Under the pieces are notes generated by a model, which worked only from the letters and a program-made list of their open reading frames with translations, had not been told where the DNA came from and searched no databases. Positions 16,362 to 24,337 of a stretch of 64,000 bases of DNA are shown here, one piece after another (positions within the stretch are counted from its first letter, which is position 1; every line of letters starts with the position of its first letter). The DNA comes from Gammaproteobacteria bacterium (GTDB lineage: Bacteria; Pseudomonadota; Gammaproteobacteria; Pseudomonadales; Halieaceae), in assembly GCA_030427085.1 (NCBI GenBank), contig JAUHXH010000002.1, positions 1,054,001-1,118,000 of the forward strand. The letters are read 5' to 3'. The position numbers and the translations under genes were made by a program.

Positions 16362-16423
16362 ACGGAACAAGTACAGCCAATCGGATGGCCACTTCATGGC
16401 CGCCTCTGCTATAGACGTTAGAT
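16362..16423 (+). repeat. attC-like site 8
   Basis: R' is GTTAGAT (16417-16423), a full GTTRRRY match. R'' is ACGGAAC (16362-16368), degenerate in the middle. The arms contain TACAGC and GCTATA, with GGATGGCCACTTCATGGCC in the centre. It is the last recognisable site of the array. Confidence 0.7.
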
Positions 16424-16427
16424 CGCC

Positions 16428-16811
16428 GTGAAGTCCGTAGTTCTCGTCCATACCACGCTAGTCCTTCTCGGGGTGGCAATTGGATTCGGTTCTGAGGTGC
16501 CAGCTGTTTTCTCCGCTACTCGGGGGTTGGCTCTGACAATTGTGACGCTGCTTATAACTGCCTTACTAGGCCACTGGCTTTCTCGTTATGCGTTTTCAGC
16601 AGAGCATCGACTGTTTGGTTACTTTTTCTGGTGGAACTACTTGTCTGCAGTACTATGTATCGGTATTGGGGTTGCACTGCTAACAAGATCTTTGCTGGCA
16701 GGTAACTTCAATTACTTTGCTTTGATTGTACTGTTCACGGGTGTTGGGTATATGTGTCCGCTTATTTATCTCTACCGTTCGTATAGATTGAATTGTGATT
16801 CGGCGCACTAG
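16428..16811 (+). CDS. Integral membrane protein following the last attC site, unknown
   Basis: A 127-residue hydrophobic protein starting at a GTG four bases after the R' box of attC 8. Four membrane segments are likely, around TLVLLGVAIGFG, LALTIVTLLITALLG, LSAVLCIGIGVALL and FALIVLFTGVGYMC. No family recognised. The 207 bases after it hold a GGCGCG/CGCGCC inverted repeat at 16844-16859 but no clear attC, so it may be a terminal cassette that lost its site, or old chromosomal sequence. Confidence 0.55.
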   Translation: MKSVVLVHTTLVLLGVAIGFGSEVPAVFSATRGLALTIVTLLITALLGHWLSRYAFSAEHRLFGYFFWWNYLSAVLCIGIGVALLTRSLLAGNFNYFALIVLFTGVGYMCPLIYLYRSYRLNCDSAH

Positions 16812-17018
16812 CCTGTCAAGGCAGCAGGGGCACCTCGCGCCGGGGCGCGCTAACGCGCCTGAACTTGCAACACTTTAGTGGATACTTCATCCGCTCAACC
16901 TCTCGTATTCATCGGGGGCAATTGTAGCCCCGACTCGAGTTTCCAGTAGTTAGTTAGCTGGCGCTGTCCCTGGATGTCATGTGATCTGGATTCGTAAGTA
17001 GAGAATTGACCGCCAAAG

Positions 17019-17531
17019 ATGAAATATTTCGGTTATTCCGTAGTTGCCATAGGACTGACTTCAACAGTGCTGTTCACTTTGTTCGTTGTTCCGGTAAACC
17101 GCTTTTCAAAGGATAAATGTGCACATATAGCAGAGGTGGCACGGGACGATAAAGCCCTTACGTATCTTGAAGGCTGGGCTAACGATAACGTAATCGACAA
17201 AGGTTACTATCTGGTAACTGGGGAACATGGCAGCGTTTCAGCAAGATCCAGTGACGGGAGCACTCGATCTATTGGAGCGCCACTAGAGGAATTCTCTCAG
17301 ATCGAGGAAAAGAATTTTCGATTTGCCATCACGAAGCTTGGGGGACATTCTGTGGATCCCATCACCAACGAAAATGTAGCCTATATTCGGTTTGGGAGTG
17401 GGCGAAATAGTATTCTACTGTTGAAGAATGGTTATGTGCTTGATAGCCACCGAGGCCATGACGAGGCTTCCGGCCACCTGTTAAAAATCAATGAATCCAC
17501 CTACGCCTATTGTGCAGATGCGAAGTTCTGA
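17019..17531 (+). CDS. Hypothetical membrane-anchored protein
   Basis: A 170-residue protein with one N-terminal hydrophobic segment (residues about 5-25, YSVVAIGLTSTVLFTLFVV), then a soluble domain of moderate composition. No known motif seen; cysteines at KCAHI and YCADAKF near the two ends of the soluble part could pair. It lies outside the recognisable attC array but shares its lower GC content. Function unknown. Confidence 0.55.
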   Translation: MKYFGYSVVAIGLTSTVLFTLFVVPVNRFSKDKCAHIAEVARDDKALTYLEGWANDNVIDKGYYLVTGEHGSVSARSSDGSTRSIGAPLEEFSQIEEKNFRFAITKLGGHSVDPITNENVAYIRFGSGRNSILLLKNGYVLDSHRGHDEASGHLLKINESTYAYCADAKF

Positions 17532-17639
17532 AGTTCGAACATGACTGAGTGGAATATCATAGAATTTAATGCATCGGCACCCGAGAGCCTACGTTACGGG
17601 ATTAGGACTCGAACTAAAGATACCAACGGGATTCTGAGT

Positions 17640-17969
17640 ATGTGGAAGTCAACAACCCTTTACATTGCGGTCATTTGTTTCTCCTTGGTCAGCGGGGTAG
17701 CTGCAGCAGAACCCGTCTGGATAGACGTTCGCAGCCTACCTGAACATCTGGTAGACCATATCGATGGCGACTTGAGGGTCGCTCACTCCGATATCGTTGA
17801 GGAGGTCTCCAGGCTATACCCAAACAAGGACACGGAAATTCGTTTGTACTGCCGCAGCGGTGGCAGAGCGGAGAAAGCTATGTCAGCATTGCAGGCGGCC
17901 GGGTATACGAAGGTCTCCAACGAGGGCGGTATCTCGGATGCGAGGAAAATGCGCGAGCTGGACGAGTAA
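17640..17969 (+). CDS. Exported rhodanese-like protein (PspE type)
   Basis: A 109-residue single-domain rhodanese. Residues 1-23 form a signal peptide ending in AAA. The mature part has WIDVRSLPE (the conserved ID-R start), and the active-site loop is CRSGGRA with the catalytic cysteine C71. The frame is open to 17541, but only ATG 17640 gives the signal peptide. Members transfer sulfane sulfur or bind thiols in the periplasm; the substrate is unknown. Stand-alone periplasmic rhodaneses of this size are common in gammaproteobacteria. Confidence 0.85.
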   Translation: MWKSTTLYIAVICFSLVSGVAAAEPVWIDVRSLPEHLVDHIDGDLRVAHSDIVEEVSRLYPNKDTEIRLYCRSGGRAEKAMSALQAAGYTKVSNEGGISDARKMRELDE

Positions 17970-18014
17970 CCCCGTCCAACTAGTCGTACCTTCCGGGAGG
18001 ATATTGCTCCAACC

Positions 18015-18320
18015 ATGAAACAGGTCTACACCCACGAAAACCGTTTCTTTGTCGCCAACGCAAAGCACATTCTCGAATCCCACGGTATCCGAGTTTTCCT
18101 GAAAAATGAGCATGCCTCAAGCATCATGGGGGAGGCCGCCGCACTACATGCCTGGGTGGAGCTTTGGGTGGATGACGATGCAGATTACGAAAGGGCCTGC
18201 CGAATTATCGAGACCTCCCTGAGTCAAAAGGACGCAGTGGGGTGGCAGTGCGCCCACTGTAACGAAGAGAACGATGCTTCGTTCGAGCTTTGCTGGAATT
18301 GCCAAAGTGAGCATTCTTAG
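18015..18320 (+). CDS. DUF2007-like signal-transducing protein with C-terminal zinc finger
   Basis: A 101-residue protein. The first 70 residues match the small DUF2007 pattern: YTHENRFFVANAKHILESHG at the start and a WVELWVDDDADYERACRII block. The last 25 residues have a four-cysteine ribbon, CAHCNEEN...CWNCQ, like a RanBP2-type zinc finger. DUF2007 proteins are small cytosolic proteins of unknown role; the zinc ribbon suggests binding of a protein or nucleic acid. It starts at an ATG with GGGAGG about 12 bases upstream. Confidence 0.72.
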   Translation: MKQVYTHENRFFVANAKHILESHGIRVFLKNEHASSIMGEAAALHAWVELWVDDDADYERACRIIETSLSQKDAVGWQCAHCNEENDASFELCWNCQSEHS

Positions 18321-18374
18321 CAATCACTATTTCGCCGATACAGTTTGTGTCAAAGCATCTAGAGGATTCTGTAC

Positions 18375-18827
18375 GTGAATGATCTATTAAATTTCCACCA
18401 GGCCACCGACAGTATTGGCACCTCAGGGCAGCCTACTCGAGAGCAATTTACGGATATTGCGAACCAGGGCTATACCTCAGTGGTGAATCTGGCGATGCCG
18501 GATTCGGACAATGCCATTCCCGAGGAAGGCAGCGTTGTGTCTGCGTTAGGTATGGCCTATTTTCATATCCCCGTGCCCTTCGAGGCGCCCACGGCGGAGC
18601 ACGTCAAAAAGTTCATTCGGGTGATGCAGGCACTGGAAGGGGAAAAGGTGTTTGTTCATTGCGCTGTGAACGCCCGTGTGTCCGCCTTCATGTATAAATA
18701 CCTGACGGTGTACAAGTCGAAGAGTGAAGAGGAATCGACCTCGCCAGTGCTCAAAGTATGGTCGGCGAAGATGGATGCTCGATGGAAGGCTATCATTGAT
18801 TTGTCGGCGGATGATCTCGCTGTATAG
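18375..18827 (+). CDS. Protein-tyrosine-phosphatase-like protein (DUF442/BLH-phosphatase type)
   Basis: A 150-residue protein starting at a GTG with AGAGGA eight bases upstream. The N-terminus (SGQPTREQFTDIANQGYTSVVNL) is the signature of the beta-lactamase-hydrolase-like phosphatase group. The would-be phosphate loop is HCAVNAR (95-101), which has four residues between cysteine C96 and arginine R101 rather than the five of classical C-x5-R phosphatases. This shorter loop may be normal in its subfamily or mean altered catalysis. Substrate unknown. Confidence 0.7.
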   Translation: MNDLLNFHQATDSIGTSGQPTREQFTDIANQGYTSVVNLAMPDSDNAIPEEGSVVSALGMAYFHIPVPFEAPTAEHVKKFIRVMQALEGEKVFVHCAVNARVSAFMYKYLTVYKSKSEEESTSPVLKVWSAKMDARWKAIIDLSADDLAV

Positions 18828-18922
18828 CGCACTCTCGCCCTTACAGCGCCACAGTCCGTAAATAGCCTGCCCTTCAGCTAAACGGCTGATGTTTTGGCGT
18901 TCGAACAGTTAAGGATCAGTGC

Positions 18923-19366
18923 ATGCAAGTTGAAAAAGCCGGAATGGAATCCCTGCCGGACGTGGCGGCATTGTTTGATCAGTATCGCATCTTTTATGAG
19001 CAGGAGAGTGACCTCCACCTCGCTCGTGAATTCATCGAACAGCGAATGGAGCATGATGAGTCGGTGATCTTCCTCGCCAGGAATAGCGAAGGGCAGGCCG
19101 TAGGCTTCACCCAACTCTACCCCTCCTTCTCGTCGGTATCGGCGCAACGAACCTGGATACTGAACGATTTGTTCGTCACCGAGAGCGGCCGCGGGCAAGG
19201 TGTTGCTACGGCACTCATGGAGGCCGCACGGGAATTGGCCATCAACACACAGGCAAAGGGCCTGGGCTTGCAAACGGCGGTGGATAATCTCCCAGCACAG
19301 AAGTTGTATGAGTCCTTGGGCTACCAGCGCGATACCAACTTCTTCAGCTACTTCCTCAAGGTGTGA
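18923..19366 (+). CDS. GNAT family N-acetyltransferase
   Basis: A 147-residue acetyltransferase. The acetyl-CoA binding motif A is LNDLFVTESGRGQGVATAL (R-x-x-G-x-G/A type), followed by LGLQTAVDNLPAQKLYESLGYQ, the usual motif B and Y-x-x-x-G-[FY] end. Substrate cannot be told from sequence. It is the first of three unrelated GNAT genes within 2.7 kb on the same strand. Confidence 0.85.
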   Translation: MQVEKAGMESLPDVAALFDQYRIFYEQESDLHLAREFIEQRMEHDESVIFLARNSEGQAVGFTQLYPSFSSVSAQRTWILNDLFVTESGRGQGVATALMEAARELAINTQAKGLGLQTAVDNLPAQKLYESLGYQRDTNFFSYFLKV

Positions 19367-19420
19367 CCTGATTGGACCCAATTGCTGGTTGGCTTCGCTA
19401 TTCCCAGTATGAGTTGCTGA

Positions 19421-19885
19421 ATGCGCTCATTTAGCTTTTCAAGCAACCTGTCTTCTCCGGCAGAAGAAATCCTCAGTAGCCTCACCATGACCGGCGTGAA
19501 CACTGAACTCAGCCCGCTGGTGCGGATGACAGCCCCTTCTTCGTTTGCAACGCGCAGCATATTTGAGTGGCCCGAACGGCAGATGCTGTTCAAGAGCTGG
19601 ATTCTGCTGTTTGGCATTCTGCCTATCGATCGCCACACGTTTCTCTTTGAACGGATTCAGGCAGGCGTGGGGTTTACGGAGCGTTCCACGTCCTGGACCA
19701 ACCGATACTGGTGCCATGAGCGTAAAGTGGTTTCCCTGGGTTCTGCTTGCCAGGTGGTCGATACCGTTACATTCCAATCTCGAATCCCTCTTCTGGACCT
19801 ACTGCTACTACCGGTTTACCGGCTTGCTTTCTGGCGTCGCCACCAATATCTTCAGGGGCGGTATGGGGCTGGTCGCAGCCAGTGA
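19421..19885 (+). CDS. SRPBCC-like ligand-binding protein
   Basis: A 154-residue protein with the pattern of polyketide-cyclase/START-like proteins: an N-terminal FSSNLSSPAEEIL strand, a central SWILLFGILPIDRHTF, and a final LLPVYRLAFWRRHQYLQGRYG helix. The competing frames over this stretch have arginine- or cysteine-rich noise. The ATG has no strong ribosome binding site. The ligand is unknown, and the fold assignment is from pattern memory. Confidence 0.6.
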   Translation: MRSFSFSSNLSSPAEEILSSLTMTGVNTELSPLVRMTAPSSFATRSIFEWPERQMLFKSWILLFGILPIDRHTFLFERIQAGVGFTERSTSWTNRYWCHERKVVSLGSACQVVDTVTFQSRIPLLDLLLLPVYRLAFWRRHQYLQGRYGAGRSQ

Positions 19886-19945
19886 TTGCTGCGTTCGGTG
19901 TGCTTGCAGATGTAACGGTGAAGATAAGATAGGGTGCAACCGGCT

Positions 19946-20491
19946 ATGACCTTGCTACGAGCCGCCAATTTGTCAGATGCGAAACAGCTTGCTGAACTGG
20001 CCGAGGCGACGTTCCGGGATACCTTTGCCGAGTTCAATACACCGGAAGATTTGCTTACTTACTGTCAGTCCAGCTACGGCGAAGCTATCCAGGCGGCTGA
20101 AATTGCAAATCCCGATTACGAAACCGTGGTGGCGGAATCCGGCGATCGCTTGGTCGCCTACGCGCAGTTACGCTGGGGGCAAGCGCCCAAATGTGTGCCG
20201 GGTGCGCATCCCGGTGAAATTCAGCGGCTATACGTGGAAAACGCTTTCCACGGCAAAGGCCTGGCTCAACAATTGATGGCACTAAGCCTACAACTGCTGC
20301 AGGCTCGGTCCTCGGAATACGCCTGGCTGGGCGTGTGGGAAAACAACCCCAGGGCAATTGCGTTTTATCGAAAGTTTGACTTTGAAGAGGTGGGGGCGCA
20401 CATATTCCAAGTGGGTAGTGATCCTCAGCGAGACATCATTCTAGCGCGACCTCTGAGCAAGCTTGGATCGGGTGGAGCCCTCAGCAAATAG
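19946..20491 (+). CDS. GNAT family N-acetyltransferase
   Basis: A 181-residue acetyltransferase. Motif A is EIQRLYVENAFHGKGLAQQL and motif B is AWLGVWENNPRAIAFYRKFDF with the family tyrosine. The N-terminal RAANLSDAKQLAELAEATFRDTF is typical of the YesJ/IAA-like group with a long N-terminal helix. A TTG four codons upstream (19934) is a possible alternative start. The end overlaps nothing; the MarC gene begins six bases later, so the two may be cotranscribed. Confidence 0.83.
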   Translation: MTLLRAANLSDAKQLAELAEATFRDTFAEFNTPEDLLTYCQSSYGEAIQAAEIANPDYETVVAESGDRLVAYAQLRWGQAPKCVPGAHPGEIQRLYVENAFHGKGLAQQLMALSLQLLQARSSEYAWLGVWENNPRAIAFYRKFDFEEVGAHIFQVGSDPQRDIILARPLSKLGSGGALSK

Positions 20492-20496
20492 GCGGC

Positions 20497-21132
20497 GTGA
20501 TGGAAGACGGATCGATTCATTTTCTGACGGTATTCATGGCCTTCTTCGCCATCATGAATCCAATCGCTAATGCCTCACTGTTTATTGGTCTTACGCAGGA
20601 TAGCCCGCCTAGCACTCGGCGGTTGATTGCGCTGCGCTCAGTTATCGTCGCATTTATTATCGTTTCCGTATTCGCCATCGGCGGGCGAGAGATATTCACC
20701 ATGTTCGGTATCACCCTGCCCGCGTTTCGTATCGCTGGTGGCCTGATGATTGGCCTGATCGGGTTCCACATGCTTCAGGGCGAGCAATCTTCCCTGCACA
20801 CTCCGTCTGGCGAGGACAACGAAAACAGCCAGGACGCCGCGCTCGACATGGCGATTACGCCACTGGGTATCCCTGTGCTGGCCGGCCCTGGAACCATTGC
20901 CACCGCGATGAACTTTGCCGCTGAATCCACGGTTACCGAAGTAACACGCGTACTCTCCGCGTTTGCCCTGATGTGCGTGGTAACTTATCTGGCCTTTATC
21001 GGTGGGCAGTGGTTGACCAGAATGCTGGGCCAGAACGGGATCAAAGTAATCTCACGTCTGATGGGGCTCATTCTTGCCGTGATAGGTGTGCAGATGCTCA
21101 TCGAAGGTGTTCGCGGCGCCGTCGCGGCTTAG
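20497..21132 (+). CDS. MarC family integral membrane protein
   Basis: A 211-residue inner-membrane protein of the MarC/UPF0056 family. The signatures are FFAIMNPIANASLFIGLT in the first membrane segment region and PLGIPVLAGPGTIATAM in the middle; six membrane segments are expected. Despite the name, a role in multiple antibiotic resistance has not been borne out for MarC, and the transported substrate is unknown. The start is either GTG 20497 or ATG 20500; no strong Shine-Dalgarno sequence separates them. Confidence 0.87.
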   Translation: MMEDGSIHFLTVFMAFFAIMNPIANASLFIGLTQDSPPSTRRLIALRSVIVAFIIVSVFAIGGREIFTMFGITLPAFRIAGGLMIGLIGFHMLQGEQSSLHTPSGEDNENSQDAALDMAITPLGIPVLAGPGTIATAMNFAAESTVTEVTRVLSAFALMCVVTYLAFIGGQWLTRMLGQNGIKVISRLMGLILAVIGVQMLIEGVRGAVAA

Positions 21133-21146
21133 TGTGGTAGCGCGTA

Positions 21147-21563
21147 ATGGAAATTAGAACTTACAAAGCTGAGGATCAAAGCGCGATTATCGCACTCTGG
21201 CACGAATGCGGTTTGGTGGCGCCTCAGAATGATCCTGCAAAAGACATCGAGCGCAAACTGCAGGTTGATCCCGATCTCTTTCTGGTCGGCGTGGTCAACA
21301 ATACCTTAGTCGCCACCGTCATGGGTGGCTACGAGGGCCACCGCGGTTGGATCAACTATCTGGCGGTTAAGCCCTCCGCGCAACGGCAGGGCTATGGGCA
21401 GGCCATGATGGCTGAAGTGGAAGCGCTGCTTCGACAGAAGGGCTGCCCCAAAATCAACCTGCAGGTGCGCAAGACCAACGAGGCCGTTATCGCTTTCTAT
21501 TCCGCACTGGGCTACGGCGATGATCAGGTTGTGGGGCTGGGCAAACGACTGGCACACGACTGA
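21147..21563 (+). CDS. ypeA: GNAT family acetyltransferase YpeA
   Basis: A 138-residue protein matching E. coli YpeA along its length: ALWHECGLVAPQNDPAKDIERK near the start, GTVMGGY-like ATVMGGYEGHRG in the middle, RQGYGQAMM as the acetyl-CoA loop, and GCPKINLQVRKTNEAVIAFY near the end. It acetylates an unknown amine. It begins 14 bases after the marC stop on the same strand. Confidence 0.85.
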   Translation: MEIRTYKAEDQSAIIALWHECGLVAPQNDPAKDIERKLQVDPDLFLVGVVNNTLVATVMGGYEGHRGWINYLAVKPSAQRQGYGQAMMAEVEALLRQKGCPKINLQVRKTNEAVIAFYSALGYGDDQVVGLGKRLAHD

Positions 21564-21597
21564 CCTGCTCGGGAACGAGAGAACAAGGAGGGTGAAC

Positions 21598-21837
21598 ATG
21601 CTGGAACTCAGACCCAACTGTGAATGCTGCGACAAAGACCTGCCGCCCGACTCGGAAGAAGCGGTCATCTGCTCCTTCGAATGCACCTTTTGCGTTACCT
21701 GCGCAGAACACACACTCGGCGGCGTTTGCCCCAACTGTGGGGGCAACTTTGTTCCCCGCCCAATTCGTCCCGCCGCGCTGTTGGCCGCCAACCCTCCTTC
21801 AACGCGCAGGGTGTTGAAGGAGCAGGGCTGCGGTTAA
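21598..21837 (+). CDS. DUF1272 small cysteine-rich protein
   Basis: A 79-residue protein beginning LELRPNCECCDKDLPPDS, the hallmark of DUF1272. The cysteine pattern CECC...CSFECTFCVTC...CPNC suggests zinc binding. ATG 21598 is preceded by a perfect AAGGAGG, which decides against the longer open frame. Function is unknown. It follows ypeA by 34 bases and is convergent with the P450 gene. Confidence 0.83.
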   Translation: MLELRPNCECCDKDLPPDSEEAVICSFECTFCVTCAEHTLGGVCPNCGGNFVPRPIRPAALLAANPPSTRRVLKEQGCG

Positions 21838-21844
21838 GGCGTAC

Positions 21845-23113
21845 CTAGTTTTTACGCGGATGCGCAATCACATCCATCTTCGTGTATCCATGCACAAACA
21901 CTGACAAGGTACGCTCCGGCTCGCCCAACACTTCAATGCGTTCAAAGCGCTCCAGAATCTCTTCCCACAGGATGCGCAACTGCAGTTCCGCCAGGCGGTT
22001 GCCCATGCAGCGGTGGATACCGAAACCGAAGGCCAGGTGCTTGCGCAGGTCGTCGCGGTCGATGATGTAATCGTCGGGCTGGTCGAAGAAGCGCTCATCG
22101 CGGTTGCCCGACACGTACCACATCACCACTTTGTCGCCCTTGCGGATGGTCTGGCCGCCCAGTTCGGTGTCTTCCAGTGCGGTGCGGCGCATGTGGGCCA
22201 GCGGTGTTTGCCAGCGGATGGTTTCTGAAATCATGCCCGGAATGTGTTTGGCGGGATCTGAGCGGAGTTTCTGAAATTCGCCGGGGTTGTTGTGCAGTGC
22301 CAGTGCGCTGGCCGTCATGGTACTGCGGGTGGTGTCGTTACCGCCCACGATCAACAGGATCAGGTTGCCCAGGTATTCTTCCGGCGGCATGTCGCGGGTG
22401 GATTCCCCGTGGGCCAGCATGGAGATCAAATCGTTGCCGGGCAGGGCGTTTACCCGCTCGTTCCACAGCTCCATGAAAAAGGTCAGGCATTCCAGCAGTT
22501 CCTCGCGGCGCTGCGTCTCTGAGTCGATCAGGCCGGCGCCGGGAACCGCGGTGGCCACGTCGGACCAGCGAGTGAGTTTGCGCCGTTGCTCGAAAGGGAA
22601 GTCGAACAGGGTGGCCAGCATGCGGGTGGTCAATTCGATCGAAACCGTGTCTACCCAATCAAAAGCCTCACCCACTGGAATATTGTCCAGCACGTCGCGG
22701 GTCCGTTCCCGAATGATCGGCTCGAACAGGCGCAGGTTGTCGGCGCCCACCACCGGGCTCACAACTTTACGCTGCTCGTCGTGCTTGGGGCGGTCCATGG
22801 CGATGAACATGGGCAGCGGCAGGTCTTCCAGCGGGTCGCGGATGGTGATGGCGGGCTCCGAGGAGTAGACCTGGTGCGAGGTATCCACCGCCATGATGTC
22901 GTCGTAGCGGGTTACCGACCAGTAGGGCCCGAAAGGGCTTTCCGGGCAGTAATGCACCGGCGCCTCGTCGCGCAGGCGTTTGAACCAGGGGCCGTGGGCA
23001 TCGTGCTGGAACAGGAAAGAATTGGCCACATCGAGCTCATCCAGCGGCAATTCGTAGGGATTCAGCGCCACGGCTTTTTCGCGTTCCGCGAAGCGTTCGA
23101 AATCAAAGTCCAT
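21845..23113 (-). CDS. Cytochrome P450, CYP153-like terminal alkane/fatty-acid hydroxylase
   Basis: A 422-residue soluble P450. The heme loop is FGFGIHRCMGN with the proximal cysteine at C369. The I-helix motif is GGNDTTRS (257-264), the ExxR motif is in ISETIRWQTPLAHMRR, and LPLPMFIAMDRPKHDEQRK lies near residues 98-115. The I-helix, MFIAMDxPKHDEQRK and MWYVSGNRDE blocks are those of the CYP153 family, which hydroxylates alkanes and fatty acids at the terminal carbon. CYP153 genes usually sit beside a ferredoxin and its reductase; neither is found here, so redox partners must come from elsewhere. The next gene is divergent, 195 bases away. Confidence 0.88.
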   Translation of the reverse strand: MDFDFERFAEREKAVALNPYELPLDELDVANSFLFQHDAHGPWFKRLRDEAPVHYCPESPFGPYWSVTRYDDIMAVDTSHQVYSSEPAITIRDPLEDLPLPMFIAMDRPKHDEQRKVVSPVVGADNLRLFEPIIRERTRDVLDNIPVGEAFDWVDTVSIELTTRMLATLFDFPFEQRRKLTRWSDVATAVPGAGLIDSETQRREELLECLTFFMELWNERVNALPGNDLISMLAHGESTRDMPPEEYLGNLILLIVGGNDTTRSTMTASALALHNNPGEFQKLRSDPAKHIPGMISETIRWQTPLAHMRRTALEDTELGGQTIRKGDKVVMWYVSGNRDERFFDQPDDYIIDRDDLRKHLAFGFGIHRCMGNRLAELQLRILWEEILERFERIEVLGEPERTLSVFVHGYTKMDVIAHPRKN

Positions 23114-23308
23114 GTTCTTATCCGTCTTATTGGCAAAAATGCCAGTTTAGGGCAGGCGACAAAGTGGCTCCACGCCCCATTCCTGCACAGGGGGGGTGGA
23201 TGAACAGGGCGCTGCGGGTGAAAATGTGGCAAAACGCCGGTCCGGGCGTGACAACACCCCGGGCAGAGGCGACAGTATCCGCTGCAGTGAATAAGGAGAA
23301 GATAGTAC

Positions 23309-24337
23309 ATGCTGCGATTGATGGCCTGGTGTGTGGGCTTCGCACTGTTATTGGTTGGCCTGTGGATTGGACTCGGCGTGGTGGCGAACCAGTTGCTGCC
23401 CAGTGCCGTGGACCGCGTGGCGCCCTCCGTACAGGCCCGTCTGGCGTCCGCCGGGGTGGAAGTGCTGGACTGGCGCTATGAGGAAATAAAAACCACCGGC
23501 TGGCGGCACGATCTGGTGTTGCGCGGCCTGCAGGCGCAGTTGCGCTATCGGCAGAGTGAAGGGCGCACGGTGATCGCGCAGGTGAGTGTGCCGAAGGTGT
23601 TGGTGGGTGTGGTCCATTGGCTGCAACTCCAGGCGGAACTGAAGGTCGAGCAGGTCAGCAGCGAATTCAAGCGGGTGGAAGAGGGCGGCAGCATGCCCTT
23701 TGAAGCGCTGAACAATGCGTCACTGCAACTGCCCGGCATTGGTCTGCGCGACCCGCGCGCCACCCTCACCACCCTACAGCAGGGCTTGACCGAATTATTG
23801 CGAGACAATGCCACCTCCCTGCCGATCAGTTTCAGTGGCGATGTGGTGTTGCGCAGCAAGGGCGGCCATGTAGTGCCGGCGCGCCTGTACAGCGTGGAGG
23901 AGAACGGCAAGGTCTTCCTGCGCTTTGACCAGGCAGATGTGCAAACCCTGTCCCACCGCATGGATTTGCGCCTGTCGCCGGCCCAGGTAGAGGTTGCGGC
24001 GGGCTACCCCTTGCGGCTCCCGACATTGGTGGACTTCACCGAGCAGGCCCGTGAACTGGCGCGTGAGCACTACCGTTACGACCGCTGGATGCGCGATGCC
24101 ATGCGCCATGTCGCCTGGTCCTTCCTGATCACCCAGCGCTGGGGCGCGGATTTTGCCGAGCAAGTAACCAATGCACAGGAAGCCAAGCCCGGCAATGCGC
24201 CCGATGAGCGGCGGATGGATTATCAGAATAATGCCCTGGGCCGTGAACTGGCCCAGCAGGGCGTAGCCTGGGAAAAACTCCCCGTCGTAGTGGCCACGGA
24301 TGCCCGCGTGGTTCGTTCCCCGGCGCAGGCGCAGTGA
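23309..24337 (+). CDS. Hypothetical envelope protein with DUF6973-like C-terminal domain
   Basis: A 342-residue protein with one N-terminal membrane segment (residues about 5-27). It then has a long beta-rich region resembling AsmA-like periplasmic proteins in composition, and a helical C-terminal block with RHVAWSFLITQRWGADFAEQVT and RRMDYQNNALGREL. The C-terminal block matches the pattern of the DUF6973 domain (histidine, tryptophan, a glycine, then an MDxxNNxxGRE-type end). The start is an ATG with AAGGAGAAG upstream. Role unknown; periplasmic exposure is inferred. Confidence 0.6.
   Translation: MLRLMAWCVGFALLLVGLWIGLGVVANQLLPSAVDRVAPSVQARLASAGVEVLDWRYEEIKTTGWRHDLVLRGLQAQLRYRQSEGRTVIAQVSVPKVLVGVVHWLQLQAELKVEQVSSEFKRVEEGGSMPFEALNNASLQLPGIGLRDPRATLTTLQQGLTELLRDNATSLPISFSGDVVLRSKGGHVVPARLYSVEENGKVFLRFDQADVQTLSHRMDLRLSPAQVEVAAGYPLRLPTLVDFTEQARELAREHYRYDRWMRDAMRHVAWSFLITQRWGADFAEQVTNAQEAKPGNAPDERRMDYQNNALGRELAQQGVAWEKLPVVVATDARVVRSPAQAQ

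Larger units (their letters stand above)
11516..16423 (+). mobile_element. Integron gene-cassette array without integrase (CALIN-like)
   Basis: Eight attC-like imperfect palindromes, all oriented R'' to R' on the plus strand, separate short plus-strand ORFs that start 3-33 bases after each R' box. Several ORFs end within the next attC. Best sites read ACCTAAC...GTTAGGC and CATTAAC...GTTAGGT with pairing inner arms (GCAAR...YTTGC type). The region is AT-rich compared with both flanks. No tyrosine recombinase of IntI type is encoded anywhere in the window, so this fits a cluster of attC sites lacking an integrase; the integrase could lie outside or be lost. An ORF at 16428-16811 directly follows the last site and may be a final cassette with a lost attC. 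Confidence 0.85.

Noticed and set aside
19545-19949. 134-codon frame overlapping the SRPBCC-like gene
   Set aside because: Cysteine/arginine noise; the 19421 frame has a fold pattern and this does not.
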